64,000 nucleotides of DNA from Ectopseudomonas chengduensis (GTDB lineage Bacteria > Pseudomonadota > Gammaproteobacteria > Pseudomonadales > Pseudomonadaceae). Under the pieces are notes generated by a model, which was not told the DNA's origin, searched no databases, and saw only the letters and a program-made list of their open reading frames with translations. The stretch covers positions 156,288-220,287 of the forward strand of contig NZ_FMZQ01000008.1 of NCBI RefSeq assembly GCF_900102635.1, given 5' to 3'. The translations under genes and the position numbers were made by a program. Below, piece by piece: positions 31,043 through 38,891 of this stretch. Position 1 is the first letter of the stretch. Each line of letters begins with the position of its first letter.

Positions 31043-31369
31043 ATGACTTCATCGATTATCAATGGACGCCGCCCGATCATGGCGCTGCTGGACCTGCTCG
31101 GGCAGAAATGGGCGCTGCGGGTTATTTGGGAGCTGCGCAATGGCGCGCTCAACTCCAGGGCCTTGAGAAGTGCTTCAGGGGAGATATCGCCAACGGTGCT
31201 GCAGAGCCGAATCAACGAGCTACGAGCAGCAGGCATCGTCGTATCGGGCGACAACGGTTACTCACTGACTGCCTTGGGGGTCGAGCTCTCAGAGACGTTC
31301 ATCCCGCTTTATCACTTTGCCGGCAAATGGGCGGATCATCTCGAGCAGAATTCGGAGCAAGACGGTTAG
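31043..31369 (+). CDS. HxlR-family winged-helix regulator
   Basis: A 108-residue DNA-binding protein of the HxlR family: PIMALLDLLGQKWALRVIWELRNGALNSRALRSASGEISPTVLQSRINELRAAGIV is the characteristic GKW-x5-L-x-E-L winged helix. These regulators often sense electrophiles or aldehydes. It faces the CMD gene across a strong operator. It lacks the conserved N-terminal cysteine found in redox-sensing members such as YodB, so the signal may differ. Confidence 0.85.
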   Translation: MTSSIINGRRPIMALLDLLGQKWALRVIWELRNGALNSRALRSASGEISPTVLQSRINELRAAGIVVSGDNGYSLTALGVELSETFIPLYHFAGKWADHLEQNSEQDG

Positions 31370-31376
31370 TCGAGCA

Positions 31377-32297
31377 TCAGCGCCGTGACAACACTGGCGC
31401 ATGCTCGGCCATCAGCGCTACCACCCAGTCGATGAATACCCGCAGCTTGGCACTGACATGGCGGTTCGGCGGGAAGGCCAGGTACATCGGCATCGGTTTC
31501 ATCTGCCAGTCCTCGAATAAACGCACCAGCTCCCCGCTGGCCAGGTGTGGTTTGGCCATGTAGTGCGGCAGCCAGAGCATGCCCAGGCCCGCCAGGCCCG
31601 CAGCCAGATAGGCGTTGCCATCGTCGACCGTCAGCAGCGGGCGGCCATGGGCCTCGATGCGTTCTTCACCCCGCTGCATCGCATAGGGCAAGGCCTTGCC
31701 GGTGCGCGACCAGAGAAAACCCACCGTGTGATGGCCAGCCGCCTCCAGCTCGCGCGGATGCATCGGCGTGCCGGCGCGTTGCAGGTAACCCGGCGTGGCG
31801 TAGATGCCGAGCTGCAGATCGCCGACATGGCGCGCGATCAGCGATTGATCGGTGATCTCACCGCCGCGCACCACGCAGTCGACGTTCTCACCGATGATGT
31901 CGATGAGCCGATCACTAACGCCCATGGTCAGCTGAATTTCCGGATAGCGCGCATAGAAAGCCGGCAAGGCCGGGATCAGCAGCATGCGCGCGAAGGGGCT
32001 GGGCACGTCCACGCGCAGGCGGCCACGCGGCGCCATCGATGCGCTGGACAGGCTGGTCTCGGCATCGTCGACATCTGCCAGCAAGCGCACGACGCGCTCG
32101 TAGTAGGCGGCCCCGTCAGCGGTGACGTTGACCTTGCGCGTGGTGCGGTTGAGCAGGCGCACGCGCAGCCGCGCCTCCAGTTGCTGCACGAGTTGGGTCA
32201 CGCTGGTCTTGCTCATGTGCAGGGTGGCGGCTGCCTTGGTGAAACTGCCGGTTTCCACCACGCGGGCGAAGGCCTGCATCGCATCGAAACGATCCAT
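31377..32297 (-). CDS. LysR-family regulator (CrgA-like)
   Basis: A 306-residue LysR-type regulator: MDRFDAMQAFARVVETGSFTKAAATLHMSKTSVTQLVQQLEARLRVRLLNRTTRKV is the helix-turn-helix, and a ligand domain follows. The start at 32297 is the family start; the open frame runs 16 codons upstream over the operator. It is divergent from a RidA-like gene, and a TGTTTG-N7-CAAACA palindrome lies just upstream of it. It most likely controls that gene and itself. Confidence 0.87.
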   Translation of the reverse strand: MDRFDAMQAFARVVETGSFTKAAATLHMSKTSVTQLVQQLEARLRVRLLNRTTRKVNVTADGAAYYERVVRLLADVDDAETSLSSASMAPRGRLRVDVPSPFARMLLIPALPAFYARYPEIQLTMGVSDRLIDIIGENVDCVVRGGEITDQSLIARHVGDLQLGIYATPGYLQRAGTPMHPRELEAAGHHTVGFLWSRTGKALPYAMQRGEERIEAHGRPLLTVDDGNAYLAAGLAGLGMLWLPHYMAKPHLASGELVRLFEDWQMKPMPMYLAFPPNRHVSAKLRVFIDWVVALMAEHAPVLSRR

Positions 32298-32320
32298 TTC
32301 ACGTCTCTCTCGGCTATTGA

Positions 32321-32340
32321 TTGTTTGGATTCTACAAACA
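32321..32340. promoter_or_regulatory. LysR operator (T-N11-A palindrome)
   Basis: TTGTTTGGATTCTACAAACA contains inverted arms TGTTTG (32322-32327) and CAAACA (32335-32340) and the T-N11-A frame typical of LysR sites. It lies 24 bases upstream of the LysR start and about 97 bases before the RidA-like start. Confidence 0.65.
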
Positions 32341-32436
32341 GTCATGACCAGAGTTGCTCGTTTATCCAGCCCCGCCGTGTTTTTAAAGTGATTCCATCGT
32401 TAACAGCGGGCCGTAGTGGCCCAGATGGAGGCAACA

Positions 32437-32829
32437 ATGACCAGCAAACGTGATGTGGTTTTCCCGGCCGACCGCCATGACCTGTATGAACTTCATCGCT
32501 ATTCACCGGCGATTCGTTCCAACGGCTTTCTGTTCGTTTCCGGCCAGGTCGGCAGTCGCAAGGACGGCTCGCCCGAGCCCGACCTGAAGGAGCAGGTACG
32601 CCTTGCCTTCGCCAACCTCAATGCGATCCTCGCCGAGGCCGGTTGCAGCTTCGAAGACGTGGTTGACACCACCGTGTTCATGGTCGATCCGCACGCGCAG
32701 TTCGAGACCATCTGGGAGGTGGTAGCCGACTATTGGGGCGAAGCCCCTTATCCGACAGTGACCGCTATCGGCGTGACCTGGCTGTCCGGCTTCGACTTCG
32801 AGATCAAGGTGATCGCCAAACTGCCGTAA
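32437..32829 (+). CDS. RidA/YjgF-family protein
   Basis: A 130-residue protein of the RidA fold (GFLFVSGQVGSRKDGSPEPDLKEQVRLAFANLNAILAEAG, then TTVFMVDPHAQFETI). Classic RidA enamine deaminases carry an essential Arg in a PARS-type motif close to the end; here that stretch reads VTAIGVTWLSGFDFEIKVIA with no arginine, so the classic activity is doubtful and it belongs to another Rid subgroup. GGAGG precedes the ATG at 32437. It is controlled, in all likelihood, by the divergent LysR protein. Confidence 0.82.
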   Translation: MTSKRDVVFPADRHDLYELHRYSPAIRSNGFLFVSGQVGSRKDGSPEPDLKEQVRLAFANLNAILAEAGCSFEDVVDTTVFMVDPHAQFETIWEVVADYWGEAPYPTVTAIGVTWLSGFDFEIKVIAKLP

Positions 32830-32874
32830 TGAGCAGCGGTTGCGCCCCTGCAGACGAGGGCGCGACCGAAAGGC

Positions 32875-33525
32875 TTAGAGGTGAGTGAAGACGCGCTCGG
32901 CTGGCAGACGCGACTTCGGCAGCGCGGCATTGAAATCGCCGTCGCTGTGATACCCCAGCGCCACCGCGACCATGCTGCTCAGCCCCTGAGCGGCCAGCCC
33001 CAGCTCTTCATCCAGCGCCTCGCGGTCGATGCCCTCCATCGGCGTGGCGTCCACGCCCTTGGCCGCAGCGCCCAGGAGCAAGGTGCCCAGCGCCAGATAA
33101 GCCTGTTTCTCCGCCCAGTGCGGGATATCGCCGAGGCCACGGTGCAGTTCGACGTAGCTGCTGCGGGTGTTGTGCTGGGTGGTGCGCGCCGCGTCATCGC
33201 GGAAGCGGCCATCATCGGCCTCCTGCTGCAGCACATCGGCCAGGTACGCATCATCGAGGTCACGACGGGCGCAGATCAGGATCACGTGCGAGGCATTGAG
33301 GATCTTCGACTGGTTATAGGCGAAACCGCCCTGAGCGCCCTTGGCCAGGCGCGCCTTGCCTTCTGCAGTGCTCGCCACGACGAAGTGCCAGGGCTGCGAG
33401 TTGACCGAAGACGGCGACAGGCGCAGCAACTCCAGCAGCTCGTCGATGATCGCCTGATCCACCTGGCGGCTGGCATCGTAAGCCTTGGTGGTGTAACGCT
33501 GACGCGCGAAGGAAATGGGGCTCAT
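32875..33525 (-). CDS. NAD(P)H nitroreductase, NfsB-like
   Basis: A 216-residue FMN-dependent nitroreductase of the NfsB/NfnB group, acting on nitroaromatics and quinones. FMN and NAD(P)H contacts lie in FARQRYTTKAYD, LRLSPSSVNSQPWHFVVA and KILNASHVILICARR, and the C-terminus has VALGYHSDGDFNA. ATG at 33525 has AGGAG 7 bases upstream and is preferred over a GTG two codons before. It is a single gene, convergent with the RidA-like gene, and downstream of a LysR gene read in the same direction. Confidence 0.9.
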   Translation of the reverse strand: MSPISFARQRYTTKAYDASRQVDQAIIDELLELLRLSPSSVNSQPWHFVVASTAEGKARLAKGAQGGFAYNQSKILNASHVILICARRDLDDAYLADVLQQEADDGRFRDDAARTTQHNTRSSYVELHRGLGDIPHWAEKQAYLALGTLLLGAAAKGVDATPMEGIDREALDEELGLAAQGLSSMVAVALGYHSDGDFNAALPKSRLPAERVFTHL

Positions 33526-33650
33526 GAACACTCTCCTGATCGATGGATGACGCGAAGTGGACGCCAGTCTGCAGCATGCCTGTGCACGAAAAAAGCTGGC
33601 AAAGCCGCTAGGAGTTTCAAAGCAAAGATGAAAATGCAGGCATCAGCCCT

Positions 33651-34520
33651 CTAGCGAGCCACGCCAGCGGTCTGCAAACACTCGATAAAACCCGCCACGG
33701 CCGCCGAACGACTGGCCTTGGGATACAGCGCGCCGATCTCGCGATGAATTGCCGTCGGGCCGAGCGCGATTGCGCGAACACTGGCCGGCAGCGGCAGGAT
33801 GGTTTCCGTCAACGGCACCACGGCCACGCCAAGGCCACTCTCGACCATCGACAGCATCGCCTGTATATCGTCGACCTCGATCCACTCCTGCAGCGTTAAA
33901 GAATGGTCGCGTAGAAAGCGCTCCACTTGGCGACCTCCGAAGGAGGAGCGGCTATAACGGATAAAAGGCTGCTCGCGAATCACCGACAGCCAGTCATCGC
34001 CAGCCACGTTGCTGGCGGCAAGCAGCACGTAGTTCTCGCATGCCAGCGGCGCCCACTCCAGTTCCCGCGGCGGCTCGAACGCCGGACGAATGAGGATCGC
34101 CAGGTCGAGCTCCCCCGCTTCGACTCGATCCATCAACTGCAGGGAAACGCCTGGCGACAGATTCACCCGGCAGTTGGCAAAGCGCTGGCGGAACGGCACC
34201 AGGGCGCGCGTGAGGATGGTCGCGTGCACCGAGGCGATCGCGCCGATCTCCAGCGGTTTGGCCCATTCCTCGTCCTGGGTCGGCTCGCCCAAGGCATCGA
34301 AACCAGCGACCAGCGCCTCGGCACGCGCCAACGTACGCAGCCCTGCAGCATTCAGCGTGGCCGAGCGACCGGTGCGATCGAACAGGGCGAAACCCAGGCT
34401 TTCTTCCAGGCGGCGCATATGGCCACTGACGGCCGCCTGGGTCAGGCCGATACGCTCACCAGCGGCGCTGAAGGTGCCATAGCGCGCCACCGCGATAAGG
34501 GTTCGCAGTTCGATGATCAT
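33651..34520 (-). CDS. LysR-family regulator
   Basis: A 289-residue LysR-type regulator with an N-terminal helix-turn-helix (IIELRTLIAVARYGTFSAAGERIGLTQAAVSGHMRRLEESLG) and a ligand domain. It is divergent from the VOC / homoserine dehydrogenase / amidotransferase genes, 102 bases away, and likely controls them. The intervening DNA is AT-rich (TTCTGTTTTGCTCATGATCAGAA has weak TTCTG/CAGAA arms), but no convincing operator was identified. Confidence 0.85.
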   Translation of the reverse strand: MIIELRTLIAVARYGTFSAAGERIGLTQAAVSGHMRRLEESLGFALFDRTGRSATLNAAGLRTLARAEALVAGFDALGEPTQDEEWAKPLEIGAIASVHATILTRALVPFRQRFANCRVNLSPGVSLQLMDRVEAGELDLAILIRPAFEPPRELEWAPLACENYVLLAASNVAGDDWLSVIREQPFIRYSRSSFGGRQVERFLRDHSLTLQEWIEVDDIQAMLSMVESGLGVAVVPLTETILPLPASVRAIALGPTAIHREIGALYPKASRSAAVAGFIECLQTAGVAR

Positions 34521-34622
34521 GTCGATTGATAAGATTCTGTTTTGCTCATGATCAGAACATATAGTTTTTTAAGAGGCTTGTCGCCGAATAGGATGATTCC
34601 ACTCACCAACGAGGGAACCCCG

Positions 34623-35045
34623 ATGACCGCACTATGCCCGTTCCACCTGGCCTTTCCGGTTGACGACCTGACCGCCGCTCGCGACTTCTACGGCAACCTG
34701 CTCGGTTGCAGCGAAGGTCGCAGCTCGTCAGAGTGGATCGACTTCAATTTCTACGGCCACCAGATCGTCGCCCACCTGGCGCCTGACGAAGCAGGCGCAG
34801 TACCGGCCAACGCGGTCGATGGCCACGGCGTGCCGGTGCGCCACTTCGGCGTCGTCCTGCCGATGCACGACTGGCAGGTCGCTGCCGATAAACTCAGCGC
34901 CGCCGGTGTCGAGTTCATCATCAAGCCCTATATCCGCTTCAAGGGCGAGCCAGGCGAGCAGGCGACGATGTTCTTCAAGGACCCGAGCGGCAACGCCGTC
35001 GAAATGAAGGCGTTCGCCGACATCAACAACCTGTTCGCCCGCTGA
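34623..35045 (+). CDS. VOC-family (glyoxalase-like) protein
   Basis: A 140-residue vicinal-oxygen-chelate protein: [24 protein letters not shown] at the N-terminus and [16 protein letters not shown] at the C-terminus carry the usual His and Glu metal ligands. A middle His (VRHFGVVLP) is also in place. Substrate unknown; relatives include dioxygenases and glyoxalases. The start at 34623 ([11 protein letters not shown]) follows GAGGG. It is the first of three co-directional genes that end at 36791, with 18 bases to the next. Confidence 0.82.
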   Translation: MTALCPFHLAFPVDDLTAARDFYGNLLGCSEGRSSSEWIDFNFYGHQIVAHLAPDEAGAVPANAVDGHGVPVRHFGVVLPMHDWQVAADKLSAAGVEFIIKPYIRFKGEPGEQATMFFKDPSGNAVEMKAFADINNLFAR

Positions 35046-35063
35046 CAGCGAAAGGAACACCCC

Positions 35064-36077
35064 ATGCAAACGCTCAAGGTTGCAATTGCCGGTTTCGGCG
35101 GTGTTGGCCGCACCACGGCCAACCTGCTGCTGCAACGTCGCGACCGCTATCGCCAGGTCTATGGCGTGGATGTGCGACTGGTTGCCGTATGTGGCTCACG
35201 CGCCGGCCTGGCCGATGCCAATGGCCTGCAGGCCAACCAGCTGGACGACCTGCTGCCCGGGCTGTCCGGCCCGGACTTCGTCGCAGCGAGCGGTGCCGAG
35301 GTGCTGATCGAGGCCGGCCCCAGCGATTTTCGCAGCGGCGGGCCAGGCCTGGACTACTTGTGTGCGGCACTTTCCGCCGGGCGGGACTGCATCGTCATCT
35401 CCAAGGGCGCGCTGGTGCACAGCGGGCCGCGCCTGCGCGAACTGGCGCGCGCCTCCGGGGCGCAGCTGAAGCTCAGCGGTGCAGCCGCGGCCGCCCTGCC
35501 CACGCTCGACCTGCTCGAGCACAGCCTGGCCGGCTGCAAGGTGCTCAGCGTCGAGGGCATTCTCAACGCCACCACCAACTACCTGCTCGACGCCATGCGC
35601 ACCCAGGGGCTTGGCTTCGATGCGGCGCTACGTGAGGCGCAGGCCGGCGGCTTCGCCGAGGCGAATACGCGCAACGACACCGAAGGCTGGGACACCGCCT
35701 GCAAACTCCTGCTGCTGGCCAACTTCGGCCTTGGCGCCGAGCTGACAATGGCTGACGTCGAGGTCGATGGCATCCATTCGATCACCGCGCAGCGTATCGA
35801 AGCCTGGCAAGCACAGGGCCTGGTTCCCCGTCTGGTCGGCAGCCTCAGCTACGTGAACGGCGCGATCCGCGCCAGCGTCGGGATCAAGACCTACCCGCTG
35901 TCCGATCCCTTCGCTCAGGTGAACGGGAAGAACAAGGCCATCCGCATCAGCAGCGACGCCATGGGCGAGACGATCGCCATCGGCGGCGGCGCTGAACCCC
36001 TCGCCACCGCTGCCGCCGCGCTGAAGGACTTCGAACATATTCTCCAGGCCAGGGGGCGCTCCCCCCTGCTTTATTGA
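35064..36077 (+). CDS. Homoserine dehydrogenase without regulatory domain
   Basis: A 337-residue NAD(P)-dependent homoserine dehydrogenase: IAGFGGVGR nucleotide motif (9-16), SKGALV with Lys114, GILNATTNYLLDAM, and the NDTEGWDTACKL active site with Asp210 and Lys214. The housekeeping Pseudomonas enzyme is about 100 residues longer and ends in an ACT domain for threonine feedback; this one lacks it, so it should not be threonine-inhibited in the same way. It is placed between a VOC protein and a glutamine amidotransferase, under a LysR gene, outside any threonine operon. This suggests a catabolic or specialised role. Confidence 0.88.
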   Translation: MQTLKVAIAGFGGVGRTTANLLLQRRDRYRQVYGVDVRLVAVCGSRAGLADANGLQANQLDDLLPGLSGPDFVAASGAEVLIEAGPSDFRSGGPGLDYLCAALSAGRDCIVISKGALVHSGPRLRELARASGAQLKLSGAAAAALPTLDLLEHSLAGCKVLSVEGILNATTNYLLDAMRTQGLGFDAALREAQAGGFAEANTRNDTEGWDTACKLLLLANFGLGAELTMADVEVDGIHSITAQRIEAWQAQGLVPRLVGSLSYVNGAIRASVGIKTYPLSDPFAQVNGKNKAIRISSDAMGETIAIGGGAEPLATAAAALKDFEHILQARGRSPLLY

Positions 36078-36089
36078 CGGACATTGCGC

Positions 36090-36791
36090 ATGACCCAACT
36101 TACCCTGCAAGCCATCCGCCACGTCGGTTTCGAGGATCTCGGCAGCTTCGAGGCACCGCTGCGTACTGCCGGCTACCAGATCGAGTACATCGACGCCGCG
36201 GAACGTGACCTCAGCCAACTCGACCCGCTCGCAGCCGACCTGCTGGTGGTGCTTGGCGGCCCTATCGGCGTCTATGACCACGACCGCTACCCGCTCGTCT
36301 CCACTGAACTGGAACTGCTGCGCGTACGCTTGGCAGCCGATAAGCCGACGCTGGGCATCTGCCTCGGTGCGCAGCTGATGGCAGCAGCACTGGGCTCCAG
36401 CGTCTATCCAGGGCCAGCCAAGGAAATCGGCTGGTCGACCCTGGAACTGGCAGCCCCCGACTATCAGCCACTTGCCGCCCTGCGCGATATCGCCGTACTG
36501 CATTGGCATGGCGACACCTTCGACCTGCCGGAAGGCTGCACCCTGCTCGCCTCGACCCCGCTATGCCGCCAACAGGCCTTCGCTCGCGGGCAAAACGTGC
36601 TGGGCCTGCAATTTCACCCGGAAGTGCGCGGCGACCTCTTCGAGCATTGGCTGCTGGGCCATGCCAGCGAACTGGCCAACTCGGGCATCGATCCCGTCAC
36701 CCTGCGTCACGACGCCAAGCGTAATGCCAGCGCCCTCGAACAAGCGGGCACCATCATGCTCGGCGCTTGGCTGGCCAAGCTGAAGCACTGA
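36090..36791 (+). CDS. Class I glutamine amidotransferase
   Basis: A 233-residue amidotransferase of the GuaA-like class I group. Nucleophile Cys91 is in LGICLGAQLMAAALG and the His176-x-Glu178 pair is in LGLQFHPEVR, completing the triad. No synthetase domain follows, so it is a stand-alone GATase or a gamma-glutamyl hydrolase-like enzyme (compare gamma-glutamyl-gamma-aminobutyrate hydrolases). The ATG at 36090 is used rather than a TTG two codons upstream. It lies 12 bases after the homoserine dehydrogenase and is presumably part of the same unit. Confidence 0.85.
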   Translation: MTQLTLQAIRHVGFEDLGSFEAPLRTAGYQIEYIDAAERDLSQLDPLAADLLVVLGGPIGVYDHDRYPLVSTELELLRVRLAADKPTLGICLGAQLMAAALGSSVYPGPAKEIGWSTLELAAPDYQPLAALRDIAVLHWHGDTFDLPEGCTLLASTPLCRQQAFARGQNVLGLQFHPEVRGDLFEHWLLGHASELANSGIDPVTLRHDAKRNASALEQAGTIMLGAWLAKLKH

Positions 36792-36803
36792 GCACAGCAG
36801 CAG

Positions 36804-36830
36804 GCCCGAGCCTCATGAAAAGGCTCGGGC
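36804..36830. terminator. Hairpin after the amidotransferase gene
   Basis: Perfect 9-base arms GCCCGAGCC (36804-36812) and GGCTCGGGC (36822-36830) with a 9-base loop lie 13 bases past the stop. There is no T run after the stem, so it may be a weak terminator or mRNA-stabilising hairpin rather than a classic Rho-independent site. Confidence 0.55.
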
Positions 36831-36876
36831 ACCGCCGCCTCATTCAGCGCCTACAGCCTGTAAACACTTCGTAAAT

Positions 36877-36895
36877 GCGATGGATTTTCATTAAC
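36877..36895. promoter_or_regulatory. Weak Fur-box-like site upstream of fec-like operon
   Basis: GCGATGGATTTTCATTAAC matches about 12 of 19 positions of the standard Fur consensus, best in the right half (TTTTCATTAAC). It lies 80 bases before the binding-protein start. The match is weak and the role is inferred mainly from the operon behind it. Confidence 0.3.
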
Positions 36896-36974
36896 TCACC
36901 TAGTAAAAGATAGCTTGCTTTCGATCCTGTCTGGAGCAGCGCTTGCTGCTGCTCGTTTCGCCCCGGAGTCCAGC

Positions 36975-37889
36975 ATGTCTATCCGCTCTCACCTGCAACG
37001 CACAGCGGCGGCGATTACCACGTCGCTGCTGCTCGCCCTGCCCCTGCATGCCAGCGAACGCACGCTGGACAGCGCCTACGGTCCAGTGACAATCAGCGGC
37101 ACTGTGCAGCGCGTGGTGGCACTGGGCGACAGCGCCCTGGATGCGGCGCTGTCGCTCGGCGTGCAACCGGTCGGTACCCTGGCCAGTCGCGGCGGCGACG
37201 ACGTGCCGGACTATCTCAAGACCACGGCAGGCAAGATCACCCTGGTGGGCAGCGTGCGTGAACCCAACCTGGAAGCCATCCTGCGCCTGCAGCCGGACCT
37301 GGTACTGGCCTCCAGCGATCTGTCACGCGACCTGTACGCCAAACTGAGCCTGATGGCGCCCACCGTGGTACCCGCCGGCAATTCCTTCCAGGACTGGCGC
37401 GAGACCTACATGACCTATGCCCAGGCCCTCGGCAAACAGGAAGAAGGCCAGCAACGCCTTGCCGAGATCGAGAAACGCAGCGCCGAACTGCGCCAGCGTC
37501 TGCCGCAGGGCCAGGCAGTCAGCGTAGTGCGCTGGAACCCGCAGGGGCCGGTGATCATGTCCAGCCACCTGTTCGTTGGCCAACTGCTGAAAGACCTCGG
37601 CCTGCGTGCCAACGAACTGGCCGCAGCCCAGGCGCAGAAACCACACAGCGACGTACTGAGCCTGGAGAACCTGTCACGCATCAATGCCGACTGGATCTTC
37701 CTCGCCACGCTCAATCCAGATGGTCGCAAGGCCCTGGAAGACGCGCGCAAGCAGCCTGCCTTCACCCGCCTGCCAGCCGTCGCCGACGGTCATGTGGTAA
37801 CCGTCGACGGCCAGATCTGGAGCAGCAGCTCCGGCTACCTGGCGGCTCAGCAGGTACTCGATGACGTGGAGAAGGCCCTGCTCGACTGA
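36975..37889 (+). CDS. Iron/heme/siderophore periplasmic binding protein (FecB-like)
   Basis: A 304-residue binding protein with a signal peptide (TTSLLLALPLHA-SERTL). The two-lobed FecB/BtuF fold is visible: RVVALGDSALDAALSLGVQPVGTLA, EPNLEAILRLQPDLVLASS, WIFLATLNPDGRKALEDARKQPAFTRLPAVADGHVVTVDGQIW. It starts the FecBCDE-like operon and overlaps the next gene by one base (TGATG). GGAG lies 9 bases before the ATG at 36975. The cargo is a ferric siderophore, heme or cobalamin type molecule; no outer-membrane receptor or TonB gene is present to tell which. Confidence 0.83.
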   Translation: MSIRSHLQRTAAAITTSLLLALPLHASERTLDSAYGPVTISGTVQRVVALGDSALDAALSLGVQPVGTLASRGGDDVPDYLKTTAGKITLVGSVREPNLEAILRLQPDLVLASSDLSRDLYAKLSLMAPTVVPAGNSFQDWRETYMTYAQALGKQEEGQQRLAEIEKRSAELRQRLPQGQAVSVVRWNPQGPVIMSSHLFVGQLLKDLGLRANELAAAQAQKPHSDVLSLENLSRINADWIFLATLNPDGRKALEDARKQPAFTRLPAVADGHVVTVDGQIWSSSSGYLAAQQVLDDVEKALLD

Positions 37890-38890
37890 TGCTCGCGTCA
37901 CGCCTTTCCGTTCCCAAGGCATTGGCCGGCGCAGCGCTGTGCCTGATGCTTTTGTGCGTCGCCAGCCTGCTGTTGGGCGCGGGTGACATCGGCCTCCTGC
38001 CCAGCCTGCAAGCCCTGCTCGGGGGCAGCGATGACGATGCCCGCTTCATTGTCTTCGAATTGCGCTGGGTGCGTACCGAACTGGCCCTGTTGGTCGGCCT
38101 CGCCCTAGGCGCGGCCGGTGTACTGCTGCAAGCGGTGACGCGCAATCCGCTGGCTGAACCCGGACTGCTCGGGGTCAGCGCCGGCGCCTCGTTCGCCGTG
38201 GTGCTGGCGATCAACCTGGGCGCCTCGGCTGCAAGCCTGCACATGGGCGTCGCCATGCTGGGTGCGCTGGTGGGTTGCGTGCTGGTGCTGCTGGTCACGC
38301 GCATGCGCGGCGTCGGTGATGACCCTGTGCGACTGGTGCTGGCCGGCGCTGCTTTCTCCGGCATGCTCGGCGCGTTCAGCAGCCTGCTGCTGTTATGGGA
38401 TCAGCGCACCGCCGATGAAATGCGCTTCTGGGTCATCGGCGCCCTGGCGGGCCGTCCGCTGGACACGCTCGACTGGAGCCTGCCCGGACTGATCGGCGGA
38501 CTATTGGTGGCGCTGCTGGTGGTGCGTCCGCTGGCCGCCCTGGCGCTGGGCGAACGCGTCGCCAGCGGCCTTGGTCATCATCCGCAACTGACGCGCCTGG
38601 GCACCCTGCTGGCCGTGGCGATACTGGTCGGCACCGCTACGGCTGCCGCCGGCCCCATCGCCTTTATCGGCCTGATCGTGCCCTATATCGCTCGCCGCCT
38701 GGTGGGCTCCGATATCCGCCGCACCCTGGGCCTGAGCATGCTGCTCGGCCCCTGCGTCCTGCTACTGGCCGACGTCATCTCGCGCCTGCTGGTACGCCCC
38801 TACGAACTGCCGGTGGGCGTGGTGACCGCCTTCGTCGGCGCGCCGATCCTGATTGCCGTGGTGCGCAACCAGCGCCTGCCGACCCTGTGA
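37889..38890 (+). CDS. FecCD-family permease, first subunit
   Basis: A 333-residue inner-membrane permease of the FecCD (BtuC-like) family with about nine to ten hydrophobic segments. Hallmarks are LRWVRTELALLVGLALGAAGVLLQAVTRNPLAEPGLLGVSAGAS and GPIAFIGLIVPYIARRLVGSD. It begins on the last base of the binding-protein stop codon and is followed one base later by its partner permease. The pair forms the channel for an iron-complex or cobalamin importer. Confidence 0.85.
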   Translation: MLASRLSVPKALAGAALCLMLLCVASLLLGAGDIGLLPSLQALLGGSDDDARFIVFELRWVRTELALLVGLALGAAGVLLQAVTRNPLAEPGLLGVSAGASFAVVLAINLGASAASLHMGVAMLGALVGCVLVLLVTRMRGVGDDPVRLVLAGAAFSGMLGAFSSLLLLWDQRTADEMRFWVIGALAGRPLDTLDWSLPGLIGGLLVALLVVRPLAALALGERVASGLGHHPQLTRLGTLLAVAILVGTATAAAGPIAFIGLIVPYIARRLVGSDIRRTLGLSMLLGPCVLLLADVISRLLVRPYELPVGVVTAFVGAPILIAVVRNQRLPTL

Positions 38891-38891
38891 C

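Noticed and set aside
28215..31369. Genomic island or prophage remnant made of the regulator run
   Set aside because: No integrase, tRNA or attachment repeats were seen, and codon use resembles the neighbours; it looks like ordinary accessory content.
36792..36974. Cobalamin riboswitch before the FecBCDE-like operon
   Set aside because: No B12-box-like segment was found, and 180 bases with no matching conserved core leaves little room. A weak Fur-like site was kept at low confidence instead.
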